This document shows positions 1 through 8,121 of a stretch of DNA of 64,000 nucleotides, one piece after another. Source of the DNA: Pontixanthobacter luteolus (GTDB taxonomy: Bacteria > Pseudomonadota > Alphaproteobacteria > Sphingomonadales > Sphingomonadaceae); assembly GCF_009828095.1 (NCBI RefSeq), contig NZ_WTYP01000002.1:625001-689000 (forward strand). Direction: 5' to 3'. The notes under the pieces are model-generated. The model was not told the origin of the DNA. It searched no databases and saw only the letters and a program-made list of their open reading frames with translations. A program made the translations under genes and the position numbers. Position 1 is the first letter of the stretch. Each line of letters starts with the position of its first letter.

Positions 1-48
1 GCATCGGGGAGTCCGTTGCCGCTAACATCAATCGAGGGAGTCTCGATC

Positions 49-1113
49 ATGGCAAACAAAGCCTCTTTTGGCGTCTTTATCGGACGCTTTCAGCCGCTGC
101 ATATCGGCCACGAATATGTAATCCGCAAATCACTGGAACAGGTCGACCGGCTGATCGTGCTGGTCGGTTCGGCGAATGTCGCCCGCGATCCGCGCAACCC
201 GTTCACTTACGAGGAACGCGAGCACATGATCCGTTCCGCCTTCGCCTATGAAATGGCTCAGGGGCAAGTGGTAGTGGAACCGCTGGACGACCATCTTTAT
301 TCGGACAATGCCTGGACTGCCGAGGTTCAGCGCAGAGTGCATGAGATCGTTCTGGCAGAGGGCAATAGCGGCTTTCAGGCGAACGGGTTGGACGATTTTT
401 CCATTTCGCTCAGCGGGTTCGGCAAGGACCAGTCGAGCTATTATCTGAAGATGTTCCCGGCATGGGGAAACATCCAGATCGACAGCCAGTATGGCACCTT
501 CAGTTCAGCCGACATTCGCGAACGGTTCTTCGCCCGCATTCCGGAAGTGCCGGATTCCATCCTGTCCAAAGGCGTTGCCGAGCAATTGCACGACTTCAAG
601 ATGAGCGATGCGTTCAAGGCGCTGCTGGCGGAACGCGAATACCTCGACGCGTATCCCGCCGAATGGGGGGAAGGCCCGTTCGTCACTGCCGATGCAGTCG
701 TGATTCAGTCCGGCCATATCCTGCTGGTCGAACGCGGCAGATTGCCGGGCAAGGGATTGCTCGCGCTGCCGGGCGGGTTCGTAAACCGCGATGAACGTGT
801 CCGCGACGCGGCAATCCGCGAGTTGCGCGAGGAAACCGAGATCGGCGACAGCAAGGGGCAGATACCGCCCGCGATGCTCGCCAGTTTTATCGAAGATAGC
901 AGAAGCCGCATTTTCGATGCGCCCGGCCGTTCGCTGCGCGGGCGGATCATCACTCACGCCTTCCTTTTCCGGCTGCCCGAACGGCGCAAGCTGTTCAAGG
1001 TGAAGGGCGGGGACGATGCGGCACACGCCCGCTGGTACCGGCTCGGCGAACTGAAACCGGAAATGCTTTTTGAAGATCACTGGTCGATCATCGAACAGAT
1101 GGCCGATCTTTGA
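49..1113 (+). CDS. nadM: Bifunctional NMN adenylyltransferase / Nudix hydrolase
   Basis: This 354-residue protein joins two enzymes. The N-terminal half (about 1-180) is a nucleotidyltransferase that makes NAD from NMN and ATP. It shows GRFQPLHIGH at 12-21, which holds the HxGH nucleotide-binding motif, and SSADIR at 152-157, which fits the ISSTxxR signature. The C-terminal half (about 205-354) is a Nudix hydrolase with a complete Nudix box from G242 to G266 (core REXXEE). The same fusion is known from cyanobacteria and Francisella. The start at 49 is chosen because GAGGGAG lies 8 bases upstream; the in-frame ATG at 16 lacks such a site. The gene runs into nadV 53 bases downstream, so the pair would convert nicotinamide to NMN to NAD. 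The Nudix substrate (perhaps ADP-ribose) is inference. Confidence 0.9.
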   Translation: MANKASFGVFIGRFQPLHIGHEYVIRKSLEQVDRLIVLVGSANVARDPRNPFTYEEREHMIRSAFAYEMAQGQVVVEPLDDHLYSDNAWTAEVQRRVHEIVLAEGNSGFQANGLDDFSISLSGFGKDQSSYYLKMFPAWGNIQIDSQYGTFSSADIRERFFARIPEVPDSILSKGVAEQLHDFKMSDAFKALLAEREYLDAYPAEWGEGPFVTADAVVIQSGHILLVERGRLPGKGLLALPGGFVNRDERVRDAAIRELREETEIGDSKGQIPPAMLASFIEDSRSRIFDAPGRSLRGRIITHAFLFRLPERRKLFKVKGGDDAAHARWYRLGELKPEMLFEDHWSIIEQMADL

Positions 1114-1166
1114 CCCCGTATGCGGGGGAGCCCTGCATACAAGACACTATGTGAGGAGTTCACATC

Positions 1167-2552
1167 ATGACCAATATCATCCTGGCTACCGACAGCTATA
1201 AACAGAGCCACTTTCTGCAATACCCGCCTCAAGCGCGTATGATCAGTGCCTATGGCGAAAGCCGGCACAACGATTTCTCCGATGAAATCCTGTTCCTTGG
1301 GCTCCAGCCCTTCCTGATCGATTATCTCGGCACCCCGATTTCGCAGGCGGATATCGATGAAGCCGCGCTGATTTGCGGCGCCCACGGCGTTCCCTTCAAT
1401 CGGGACGGCTGGCTGGCGATCCTGACCGATCACGGCGGATATCTGCCGCTGGAAATCAGCGCCTTGCCCGAGGGGACGATCGTGCCCAGCGGCGTGCCGA
1501 TGTATCAGGTGCGCAACACCGATCCGCGCATGCCGTGGCTGACCACCTTCATCGAAACCGCCTTGCTGCGGGCGGTATGGTATCCCACAACCGTTGCCAC
1601 GCTGAGCTGGAAATGCCGCCAGATCATCGCCGCCGGCCTTGCGCAAACCTCCGACGATGCAGCCGGCCAGTTACCCTTCAAGCTGCACGATTTTGGCGCC
1701 CGCGGGGTCAGTTCCGGAGAAAGCGCGGCGCTGGGCGGCATGGCTCATCTGGTGAATTTCAGCGGCACCGACACGCTTGAAGGGATCATGGCCGCGCGCC
1801 GTTACTACGGTGCGGACATGCCGGGCTTTTCCATCCCTGCGGCGGAACACAGCACCATGACCAGTTGGGGCAAGGCAGGCGAAGAAGCGGCCTATGCCAA
1901 TATGCTCGACGCATTCGACGGGGAGGGTGCATTGGTTGCCGTGGTGTCCGATAGCTGGGATCTCGACAACGCGGTCGAGAACATCTGGGGCGGTTCGCTG
2001 AAAGAGAAAGTCCTGGCCCGCAAGGGCACACTGGTGGTGCGTCCCGACAGCGGCGATCCGGTTGAAACACCCGCGCGCACTCTGGCGAAATTGTGGGAGA
2101 TTTTCGGCGGCACGGTGAATTCTAAAGGTTTCCGTGTGCTGGATGACAAAGTTCGCGTGATCCAGGGCGACGGAATGAACATCAACAGTATCGGCAAGCT
2201 GATCGACCGCCTGATTGAGGATGGCTTCGCGATCGACAATATCGCGTTCGGCATGGGCGGCGGCCTGCTGCAATCGGTCAACCGCGATACATTGCGGTTC
2301 GCCATGAAGGCAAACGCGATGCAGGATGATGCTGGCCGATGGCACGATGTGTCCAAGAAACCGGCGACTGATCCGAGCAAGGCCAGCAAGGCGGGCCGGC
2401 AAGCGGTTGTGCTGGAACAGGGCAGGATGGTCGCGAAGCGGCTGGATGCGGTGGGTGATGACGCAAACTTGCTGATGCCCGTTTGGAAAGACGGTGAACT
2501 GCTGGTCCGGCACGACTTCGCCGACATTCGCGAACGTGCGGCAAACGCCTGA
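1167..2552 (+). CDS. nadV: Nicotinamide phosphoribosyltransferase
   Basis: The 461-residue product transfers the phosphoribosyl group of PRPP to nicotinamide, giving NMN. Family hallmarks are visible: DFGARGVSSGESAALGG, then FSGTDT, the active-site stretch IPAAEHSTMTSWG, VVSDSWDLDN, VVRPDSGDP and GMGGGLLQ. The length matches the bacterial and animal NAMPT family, not the shorter nicotinate enzyme PncB. A ribosome-binding site (GAGGAG) precedes the ATG. It lies 53 bases after the NMN adenylyltransferase gene on the same strand, so the two form a two-step salvage route that does not need nicotinamide deamidation. A strong GC hairpin follows at 2568-2607. Confidence 0.92.
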   Translation: MTNIILATDSYKQSHFLQYPPQARMISAYGESRHNDFSDEILFLGLQPFLIDYLGTPISQADIDEAALICGAHGVPFNRDGWLAILTDHGGYLPLEISALPEGTIVPSGVPMYQVRNTDPRMPWLTTFIETALLRAVWYPTTVATLSWKCRQIIAAGLAQTSDDAAGQLPFKLHDFGARGVSSGESAALGGMAHLVNFSGTDTLEGIMAARRYYGADMPGFSIPAAEHSTMTSWGKAGEEAAYANMLDAFDGEGALVAVVSDSWDLDNAVENIWGGSLKEKVLARKGTLVVRPDSGDPVETPARTLAKLWEIFGGTVNSKGFRVLDDKVRVIQGDGMNINSIGKLIDRLIEDGFAIDNIAFGMGGGLLQSVNRDTLRFAMKANAMQDDAGRWHDVSKKPATDPSKASKAGRQAVVLEQGRMVAKRLDAVGDDANLLMPVWKDGELLVRHDFADIRERAANA

Positions 2553-2567
2553 TTTGGCGCAATATCT

Positions 2568-2607
2568 GGGGCAGCCAGCCGGGATTTGACCCGGCCAGAG
2601 CTGCCCC
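2568..2607. terminator. Strong GC hairpin after nadV
   Basis: GGGGCAGC at 2568-2575 pairs with GCTGCCCC at 2600-2607, and inside it GCCGGG (2578-2583) pairs with CCCGGC (2590-2595). The structure starts 15 bases after the nadV stop codon. It has no U-run, only CCTCTTCG, so it is either a weak or factor-assisted terminator of the NAD operon or part of the leader of the helicase gene downstream. Confidence 0.5.
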
Positions 2608-2722
2608 TCTTCGCACCTGCACAAAAAAGAACAAGCCAAAGCGCCTCTTTTCGTGTATGCGGACGGCATAGATCGTGCGTGCACGAGATTTTCCCCCTGC
2701 CAACCCGGCAGGCATCAGACCC

Positions 2723-2740
2723 ACCTGCCACATGGCAGGT
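2723..2740. promoter_or_regulatory. 18-bp inverted repeat upstream of the DEAD-box helicase gene
   Basis: ACCTGCCA at 2723-2730 and TGGCAGGT at 2733-2740 are perfect inverted 8-mers around a 2-base centre, ending 19 bases before the ATG at 2760. The tight centre fits a dimeric repressor operator better than an RNA hairpin, although a 7-bp stem with a 4-base loop is possible. No cognate regulator is adjacent. Confidence 0.4.
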
Positions 2741-2759
2741 CTCAGAAATTGCGAGACAC

Positions 2760-4625
2760 ATGAATTTTTCCGAACTGCCGCCAGTCCTTGGCGAAGCATT
2801 GACCGAACGCGGCTATGAACAACCCACCTCCGTCCAGTCGGCGGTAATCGAAGCGGAAGCCATTGGCCGTGATCTGGTCGTTTCCGCCCAGACCGGCTCC
2901 GGCAAGACTGTCGCCTTCGGCCTCGCCATGGCCGAGCAACTGCTGGGCGAAGATGGTAAGGTGCCATACGGCATCGCCCCGCTAGCGCTGATCATCGCGC
3001 CTACCCGCGAACTGGCACTGCAGGTCAGCCGCGAATTGATCTGGCTGTATGGCAAGGCGGGTGCGCGCATTGCCACCTGTGTCGGCGGCATGGATGCATC
3101 GAAAGAACGCCGCAGCCTTCGCGGCGGCGCGCAAATCGTGGTCGGCACTCCCGGCCGCCTCCGCGACCATCTGGAACGCGGCGCGCTGGACCTTTCCGCG
3201 CTGAAAGTCGCAGTGCTCGATGAAGCGGACGAAATGCTAGACATGGGCTTCCGCGAAGATCTTGAGGAAATTCTCGATGCGACGCCAGAAGGCCGCCGCA
3301 CGTTGCTGTTTTCTGCCACCATGCCCAAGCCGATCGTGGCCTTGGCGAAGCGGTATCAGGATAACGCCCTTCGCATTTCGACCGTTGGTGACGATCGCGG
3401 GCACGGCGATATCTCCTATCAGGCAGTCACCATCTCTCCCTCGGAAATCGAAAATGCGGTGGTCAATCTGCTGCGTTTCCATGAGGCCGAGACCGCCATC
3501 CTGTTTTGCGCCACGCGCGATGCAGTGCGCCGGCTGCATGCAACCCTGCAGGAACGCGGGTTCGCAGTGGTCGCACTGTCGGGCGAACACTCGCAGTCGG
3601 AACGCAACCAGGCCATGCAGGCGCTTCGCGATCGCCGCGCCCGTGTGTGCGTCGCGACCGACGTCGCCGCACGCGGGATCGACCTTCCGTCGCTGAGCCT
3701 TGTGATCCATGTGGAGGTGCCGCGCGATGCAGAGACATTGCAGCACCGTTCCGGCCGCACCGGCCGCGCCGGCAAGAAGGGTACCGCGGTTATTCTGGTA
3801 CCGTTTCCGCGCCGCCGCCGGGTCGAATCCATGCTCCGCGGGGCGAAGATCCAGGCGCAGTGGGTCGATGCCCCATCGCCCAAGGATATTCGCCAGCAAG
3901 ACCGCGAGCGTTTGCTCGAAACGCTTCTGGCACCGGTCGAGATCGAAGACGAGGACCGCAGCCTTGCCCAGCGGCTGATCGCTGAAAAATCTCCTGAAGA
4001 CATCGCTGCGATGCTGGTTCAGGCGCACCGATCCAAAATGCCGCAGCCCGAAGAGCTGATGGAAAACACGCCTGAGGCGCGCAAGGCTGCGCAGCAGGAC
4101 CGCCACCGTCCCGGTTTCGAAGACGTGGCATGGTTCCGCATGGATATTGGCCGCCGCCACAATGCCGATCCGCGCTGGATACTGCCGCTGATCTGCCGCC
4201 GCGGTCACGTAACCCGCACCGAAATCGGTGCGATCCGGATTGGCGGCGACGAGACCTTTTTCCAGATACCCACTGCCATCGCAGCGAAGGTTGAGGATGC
4301 GATCCAGCGCACAGCTGCATCGGAGGATCAGGATCGTCCGGTATTCATCGAACGCAGCGCCGATGGCCCGCGGATGCAAGCCCGTGAAAATCGCAAGCCG
4401 GGCCGCAAGCCATTCGGCAAGAAACCGCATGGCAACAAGCCCTACGCCGCGAAATCCGGCCAGGACAAATCCGGCAGTGGCGGCAATGTTCGCCCTGGGA
4501 AATGGGACCGCAACAAAGAAGGCGGCCCCGCAGGTGAAGGCCGCAAGCCGCTAAAACAGCGCGGACCGCGGGTTGAAAAAGGCAAATTCAAGCACCGCAA
4601 GGGTGCACCGAAATCCGCTGACTGA
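2760..4625 (+). CDS. deaD: DEAD-box ATP-dependent RNA helicase with DbpA-type RNA-binding domain
   Basis: The 621-residue protein has the full helicase core: AQTGSGKT (motif I), PTRELALQ (Ia), DEAD inside VLDEADEMLDMGF (II), SAT (III) and HRSGRTGRAG (VI). After the core comes a domain with WFRMDIGRRHNADPRWILP that resembles the DbpA RNA-binding domain of DeaD/CsdA, then a long basic tail rich in Lys, Gly and Arg (about the last 100 residues), likely disordered and RNA-binding. It would unwind structured RNA during ribosome assembly or cold stress. The start at 2760 gives MNFSELP, which matches the usual beginning of the family; the in-frame codons upstream back to 2586 lack family similarity. 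A palindrome and a hairpin occupy the upstream region. Confidence 0.92.
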   Translation: MNFSELPPVLGEALTERGYEQPTSVQSAVIEAEAIGRDLVVSAQTGSGKTVAFGLAMAEQLLGEDGKVPYGIAPLALIIAPTRELALQVSRELIWLYGKAGARIATCVGGMDASKERRSLRGGAQIVVGTPGRLRDHLERGALDLSALKVAVLDEADEMLDMGFREDLEEILDATPEGRRTLLFSATMPKPIVALAKRYQDNALRISTVGDDRGHGDISYQAVTISPSEIENAVVNLLRFHEAETAILFCATRDAVRRLHATLQERGFAVVALSGEHSQSERNQAMQALRDRRARVCVATDVAARGIDLPSLSLVIHVEVPRDAETLQHRSGRTGRAGKKGTAVILVPFPRRRRVESMLRGAKIQAQWVDAPSPKDIRQQDRERLLETLLAPVEIEDEDRSLAQRLIAEKSPEDIAAMLVQAHRSKMPQPEELMENTPEARKAAQQDRHRPGFEDVAWFRMDIGRRHNADPRWILPLICRRGHVTRTEIGAIRIGGDETFFQIPTAIAAKVEDAIQRTAASEDQDRPVFIERSADGPRMQARENRKPGRKPFGKKPHGNKPYAAKSGQDKSGSGGNVRPGKWDRNKEGGPAGEGRKPLKQRGPRVEKGKFKHRKGAPKSAD

Positions 4626-4628
4626 GGG

Positions 4629-5489
4629 CTAGGGCTTCCCAACCGCCATATTGTCGATGAGCCTGGTCCCGCCGATTCGCGCGGCGACCAGCAAGCGCCC
4701 GGGCCGATCGCCCAACTCGGACAAGACTTCTAGGCTCGCTGCATCGGCAAGGTCGGCATAATCGACCGAGCTGAACCCTGCGCCCAGCAGCGCATCTTCC
4801 AGCGCGGCTAGCGTGCGGCCGACATGTTGTCCGTCTTCGATGCGGGCGATGGCTTCGCGCATTTCACGCGGCAGGCTTGCCGCGGCAGACCGATCGTGCT
4901 CGCTCAGATACCGGTTGCGGCTGCTCATCGCGAGCCCGTCTGCCTCGCGAACCGTCGGAATGCCGATGATATCGCGGGCATAGGGACGTGTCAGATCGAG
5001 ATCGCGCGCCATTGTGCGAATCACCGCCAGTTGCTGCCAATCCTTTTCACCGAAACAGGCGATATCGGGCAGCACCTGATGGAACAGCTTGCACACAACC
5101 GTGGCAACGCCGTCGAAATGACCGGGCCGGTCGGCACCGCAAAAGCCGCTGCTCACGCCGCTAACGGAAATACTGCTGGCGAAGCCGTCGGGATACATTT
5201 CGCCGACAGAGGGTGCCCAAAGCAGCGCTGTCCCTTCCTGCTCCAGCATCTCCGCGTCTTCCTGCAGCTGGCGGGGATAGGCGTCGAGGTCTTCATTCGG
5301 ACCGAACTGGGTCGGATTGACGAAAATGGAGGCGGCAACGTGATCGGCGCGGCTCGCAGCTTCGCGCACCAGCGTCAGATGCCCTTCATGCAGCGCGCCC
5401 ATCGTCGGCACCAGCGCCACGGTTCCGCCCTTCGCGCGCAATTGCGCCACGGCTTTTCTCAACATTTCCAGCTGGGTGATAGTTTGCAC
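4629..5489 (-). CDS. panC: Pantothenate synthetase
   Basis: The 286-residue enzyme joins pantoate and beta-alanine using ATP, the last step of pantothenate (vitamin B5) synthesis. It shows PTMGALHEGHLTLV with the HxGH nucleotide motif, FVNPTQFGPNEDLDAYPR, GEKDWQQL and the SSRNRYLS loop. The start is taken as GTG at 5487-5489 because GGAGG lies 10 bases upstream and the family begins right there; the longer frame back to 5639 would run into mipZ on the other strand. It is convergent with the helicase gene (3 bases between stop codons) and divergent from mipZ. Confidence 0.93.
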   Translation of the reverse strand: MQTITQLEMLRKAVAQLRAKGGTVALVPTMGALHEGHLTLVREAASRADHVAASIFVNPTQFGPNEDLDAYPRQLQEDAEMLEQEGTALLWAPSVGEMYPDGFASSISVSGVSSGFCGADRPGHFDGVATVVCKLFHQVLPDIACFGEKDWQQLAVIRTMARDLDLTRPYARDIIGIPTVREADGLAMSSRNRYLSEHDRSAAASLPREMREAIARIEDGQHVGRTLAALEDALLGAGFSSVDYADLADAASLEVLSELGDRPGRLLVAARIGGTRLIDNMAVGKP

Positions 5490-5574
5490 GGTTGCGGGGC
5501 CTCCGGTAGAAGTAAGCTTGCTGGTCCTAGCCGCGTAGGCAGGGCCAAAACAACCACAATACAGGATTTGCCCC

Positions 5575-6375
5575 TTGTCCCACAGCGCCCCCCACCGGAT
5601 CACATTTGCGAATGAGAAGGGCGGAACCGGCAAGTCCACGACTGCGGTGCATGTCGCGGTGGCGCTTGCCTATCAGGGTGCGCGGGTGGCGGCGATCGAC
5701 CTCGATCCGCGCCAGCGCACGATGGACCGCTATTTCGAAAACCGGGCCGAGACCGCAAAGCGCCGCGAAATCGATCTGCCAACCGCGCGGTGTCAGGTGT
5801 TCCGCGGCGAAACGGTCGGCGATTTCGATGATCTGGCGGCAGAAATGAGCGAAGGCGCGGATTTCCTGATCGTCGACACACCCGGCCGCGATGATGAATT
5901 CGCCCGCCACGCCGCGACAGAGGCGGATACGCTGGTGACGCCGATGAATGACAGCTTCGTCGATTTCGATCTGATCGGGCAAGTTGATGCGGAAACCTTC
6001 AAGGTTCGCCGCCTGTCATTCTACGCCGAACTGATCTGGGAAACCCGCAAGGCCCGCGCGCTGCAACAGCGCAAGGAAATCGACTGGGTCGTGGTGCGCA
6101 ACCGAAGCGGCCACACCGAGGCGCGTAATATGCAGCGCATTGAAAAGGCTCTGAACGAACTGTCGAAGCGCGCAGGTTTCCGCGTGGTCAAAGGCCTTTC
6201 GGAACGCGTGATCTACCGCGAGCTGTTCCCCTCGGGCTTTACCTTGCTCGACAAGGGGCATCTGGGCGAACTGGGCACCAGCCACCTTGTCGCACGGCAG
6301 GAAATGCGCGCCTTGCTGGCCGGTTTGCACCTCCCTGAAATCGCCAAACCGCAAGCGCAGCTGGAACTGGCCTAA
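5575..6375 (+). CDS. mipZ: Cell-division positioning ATPase MipZ (ParA/MinD superfamily)
   Basis: The 266-residue protein has the deviant Walker A motif KGGTGKST (15-22, signature Lys15) of ParA/MinD ATPases and DTPGRDD in the Walker B region. The C-terminal half (VVVRNRSGHTEARN, RVIYRELFPSGFTLLD) matches MipZ, which in alphaproteobacteria forms a gradient from the ParB-bound poles and blocks FtsZ assembly away from midcell. No parB or partition site is nearby, which argues against a plasmid ParA. The start is TTG at 5575 with AGGA 8 bases upstream; no ATG fits. The next two genes follow with gaps of 3 and -1 bases, so mipZ appears to lead an operon with the J-domain protein and phosphomannomutase. 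Confidence 0.93.
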   Translation: MSHSAPHRITFANEKGGTGKSTTAVHVAVALAYQGARVAAIDLDPRQRTMDRYFENRAETAKRREIDLPTARCQVFRGETVGDFDDLAAEMSEGADFLIVDTPGRDDEFARHAATEADTLVTPMNDSFVDFDLIGQVDAETFKVRRLSFYAELIWETRKARALQQRKEIDWVVVRNRSGHTEARNMQRIEKALNELSKRAGFRVVKGLSERVIYRELFPSGFTLLDKGHLGELGTSHLVARQEMRALLAGLHLPEIAKPQAQLELA

Positions 6376-6378
6376 CCG

Positions 6379-6687
6379 ATGTGGAAGCTGCTGTTCTTCA
6401 CCTTTCTTGCAAGCGCTGCTTGCAAGCTGCTGTTCGGGAAATGGCCGTGGCAGTTCATGCAGACGAAGAGCACGCGCAGCCAGGCGCTGTTCCGCGCAAG
6501 AAAGCTTCTGGGTGTTCGTGAAAACGCAACACGCGAAGAGGTAATGCAGGCGCACAAGCAATTGCTGGCCTTGGTTCATCCGGACCGCGGCGGCACCAAT
6601 GAACAGGTGCATGAAGCGAACGCTGCGCGTGATATACTGATAAATGAATTGCCCTATCCAACGGCAAAAGACACCAGAGGCCCCTGA
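6379..6687 (+). CDS. Small membrane-anchored J-domain protein
   Basis: This 102-residue protein has a hydrophobic N-terminus (about 3-20, LLFFTFLASAACKLLF) followed by a compact J domain (about 38-95) with HPD at 67-69. The J domain would stimulate a DnaK-type chaperone at the membrane. The layout, one transmembrane segment and then a J domain, is that of Tim14/Pam18-like proteins, not of full DnaJ, whose zinc and C-terminal domains are absent. It starts 3 bases after mipZ, and its stop overlaps the phosphomannomutase start by one base (TGATG), so it is translated within that operon. The client is unknown; a link to cell-envelope or division proteins is inference from context. Confidence 0.8.
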   Translation: MWKLLFFTFLASAACKLLFGKWPWQFMQTKSTRSQALFRARKLLGVRENATREEVMQAHKQLLALVHPDRGGTNEQVHEANAARDILINELPYPTAKDTRGP

Positions 6688-8090
6688 TGACCCATGCATT
6701 CGACCCCACCGTCCTTCGCGAATACGATATCCGCGGAATTATCGGAGAGACATTGGGGCCGGATGATGCGCGTGCGATCGGGCGCGGTTTCGCGACACTG
6801 CTAAAGCGGGCAGGCGGTTCGAGAGTGGCGGTTGGTTACGACGGACGCACCAGTTCGCCGATGCTGGAACATGCGCTGGTCGAAGGGCTCAATGCGAGCG
6901 GCTGCGACGTGGTCCGGGTGGGCATGGGGCCAACGCCGATGCTGTATTATGCAGAGGCGTCAGCCGAAGATGTAGATGGCGGCATTCAGATAACTGGCAG
7001 CCACAATCCCGCCAATTACAATGGCTTCAAAATGGTATTTCAGGGGCGCCCGTTTTTCGGGGAAGACATCCAGACCATCGGCCGAATGGCTGCTGCCGGC
7101 GAGTGGGATGACGGGGTCGGCACCAGCGAAACCCGCGAAATCATGGACGAGTATGTCGACCGTCTCCTCGCGCCGCTGGATGGGCTTGATCCGGCCGATC
7201 TCTCCGCCATGCGGGTCGGCTGGGACAATGGTAACGGTGCAGCCGGCCCCGTCCTCGAGGCCTTGCTTGATCGGCTGCCGGGCACGCATTTCGCGCTTTA
7301 CACTGACGTCGACGGTACGTTTCCCAATCATCATCCTGATCCCACTGTTGAGGCCAATCTGGAGGACCTGCGCTCGCTCGTCGCCGAGAAGAAACTCGAC
7401 TTCGGAGTTGCATTCGACGGGGATGGCGACCGGATCGGCGCGATCGACGGCGAAGGCCGGGTTATATGGGGGGATCAGTTGTTGATGATATACGCTGAAG
7501 ACCTCCTCGTCAGACTACCTAACTCCACGATTATCGCCGATGTAAAGGCGAGCCGCGCATTGTTCGACCATGTGGCAAAACACGGCGGAAAGCCGGTGAT
7601 GTGGAAGACCGGACACAGCCTGATTAAGTCCAAAATGAAGGAAACTGGTTCGCCATTGGCTGGCGAAATGAGTGGTCACGTGTTTTTTGCGGACGAATAT
7701 TACGGTTTCGACGATGCGCTTTATGCCGGCGTGCGCCTGATCCTCGCCTCTGTCCGGCTGGGTAAATCCGTGACCCAGCTCCGCGGCGATATGCCCGCGA
7801 TGATCAACACGCCTGAAATGCGTTTCCAGGTCGATGAAAGTCGCAAGTTCGCGGCGATCGACGAAGTGAAGGCGCGGTTGGCGGACAGCCCCGCGCAAGT
7901 TGACGGGACCGACGGGGTCCGGGTCACCACCGATGACGGCTGGTGGCTGCTGCGCGCTTCGAACACCCAGGATGTGCTGGTCGCGCGGGCCGAAAGCGAT
8001 AGCGAAGAAGGGCTTGCCCGCCTGATGGCGCAAATCGACGAACAGCTGCGTCTGTCGGGCCTTGAACGCGGCGAGAGTGTAGGGCACTGA
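6687..8090 (+). CDS. Phosphomannomutase / phosphoglucomutase
   Basis: The 467-residue alpha-D-phosphohexomutase interconverts mannose (or glucose) 6- and 1-phosphates for nucleotide-sugar and envelope polysaccharide synthesis. The phosphoserine loop TGSHNP (Ser105), the metal loop DGDGDR and the sugar-binding GEMSGH motif are all present, and RASNTQ near the C-terminus contacts the phosphate. The start overlaps the stop of the J-domain gene. Length and motifs agree with the AlgC/ManB-type bifunctional family. The sequence alone does not settle the preferred sugar, so no gene symbol is given. Confidence 0.9.
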   Translation: MTHAFDPTVLREYDIRGIIGETLGPDDARAIGRGFATLLKRAGGSRVAVGYDGRTSSPMLEHALVEGLNASGCDVVRVGMGPTPMLYYAEASAEDVDGGIQITGSHNPANYNGFKMVFQGRPFFGEDIQTIGRMAAAGEWDDGVGTSETREIMDEYVDRLLAPLDGLDPADLSAMRVGWDNGNGAAGPVLEALLDRLPGTHFALYTDVDGTFPNHHPDPTVEANLEDLRSLVAEKKLDFGVAFDGDGDRIGAIDGEGRVIWGDQLLMIYAEDLLVRLPNSTIIADVKASRALFDHVAKHGGKPVMWKTGHSLIKSKMKETGSPLAGEMSGHVFFADEYYGFDDALYAGVRLILASVRLGKSVTQLRGDMPAMINTPEMRFQVDESRKFAAIDEVKARLADSPAQVDGTDGVRVTTDDGWWLLRASNTQDVLVARAESDSEEGLARLMAQIDEQLRLSGLERGESVGH

Positions 8091-8121
8091 CAATACGAAG
8101 AATTATGCGAAAGGCCCGAAA

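Noticed and set aside
3237-4430. Open frame of 397 codons on the minus strand
   Set aside because: It is antisense to the DEAD-box helicase and has no domain.
5575-6375. Plasmid-type ParA partition gene
   Set aside because: There is no parB or parS nearby, and the C-terminal half matches MipZ.
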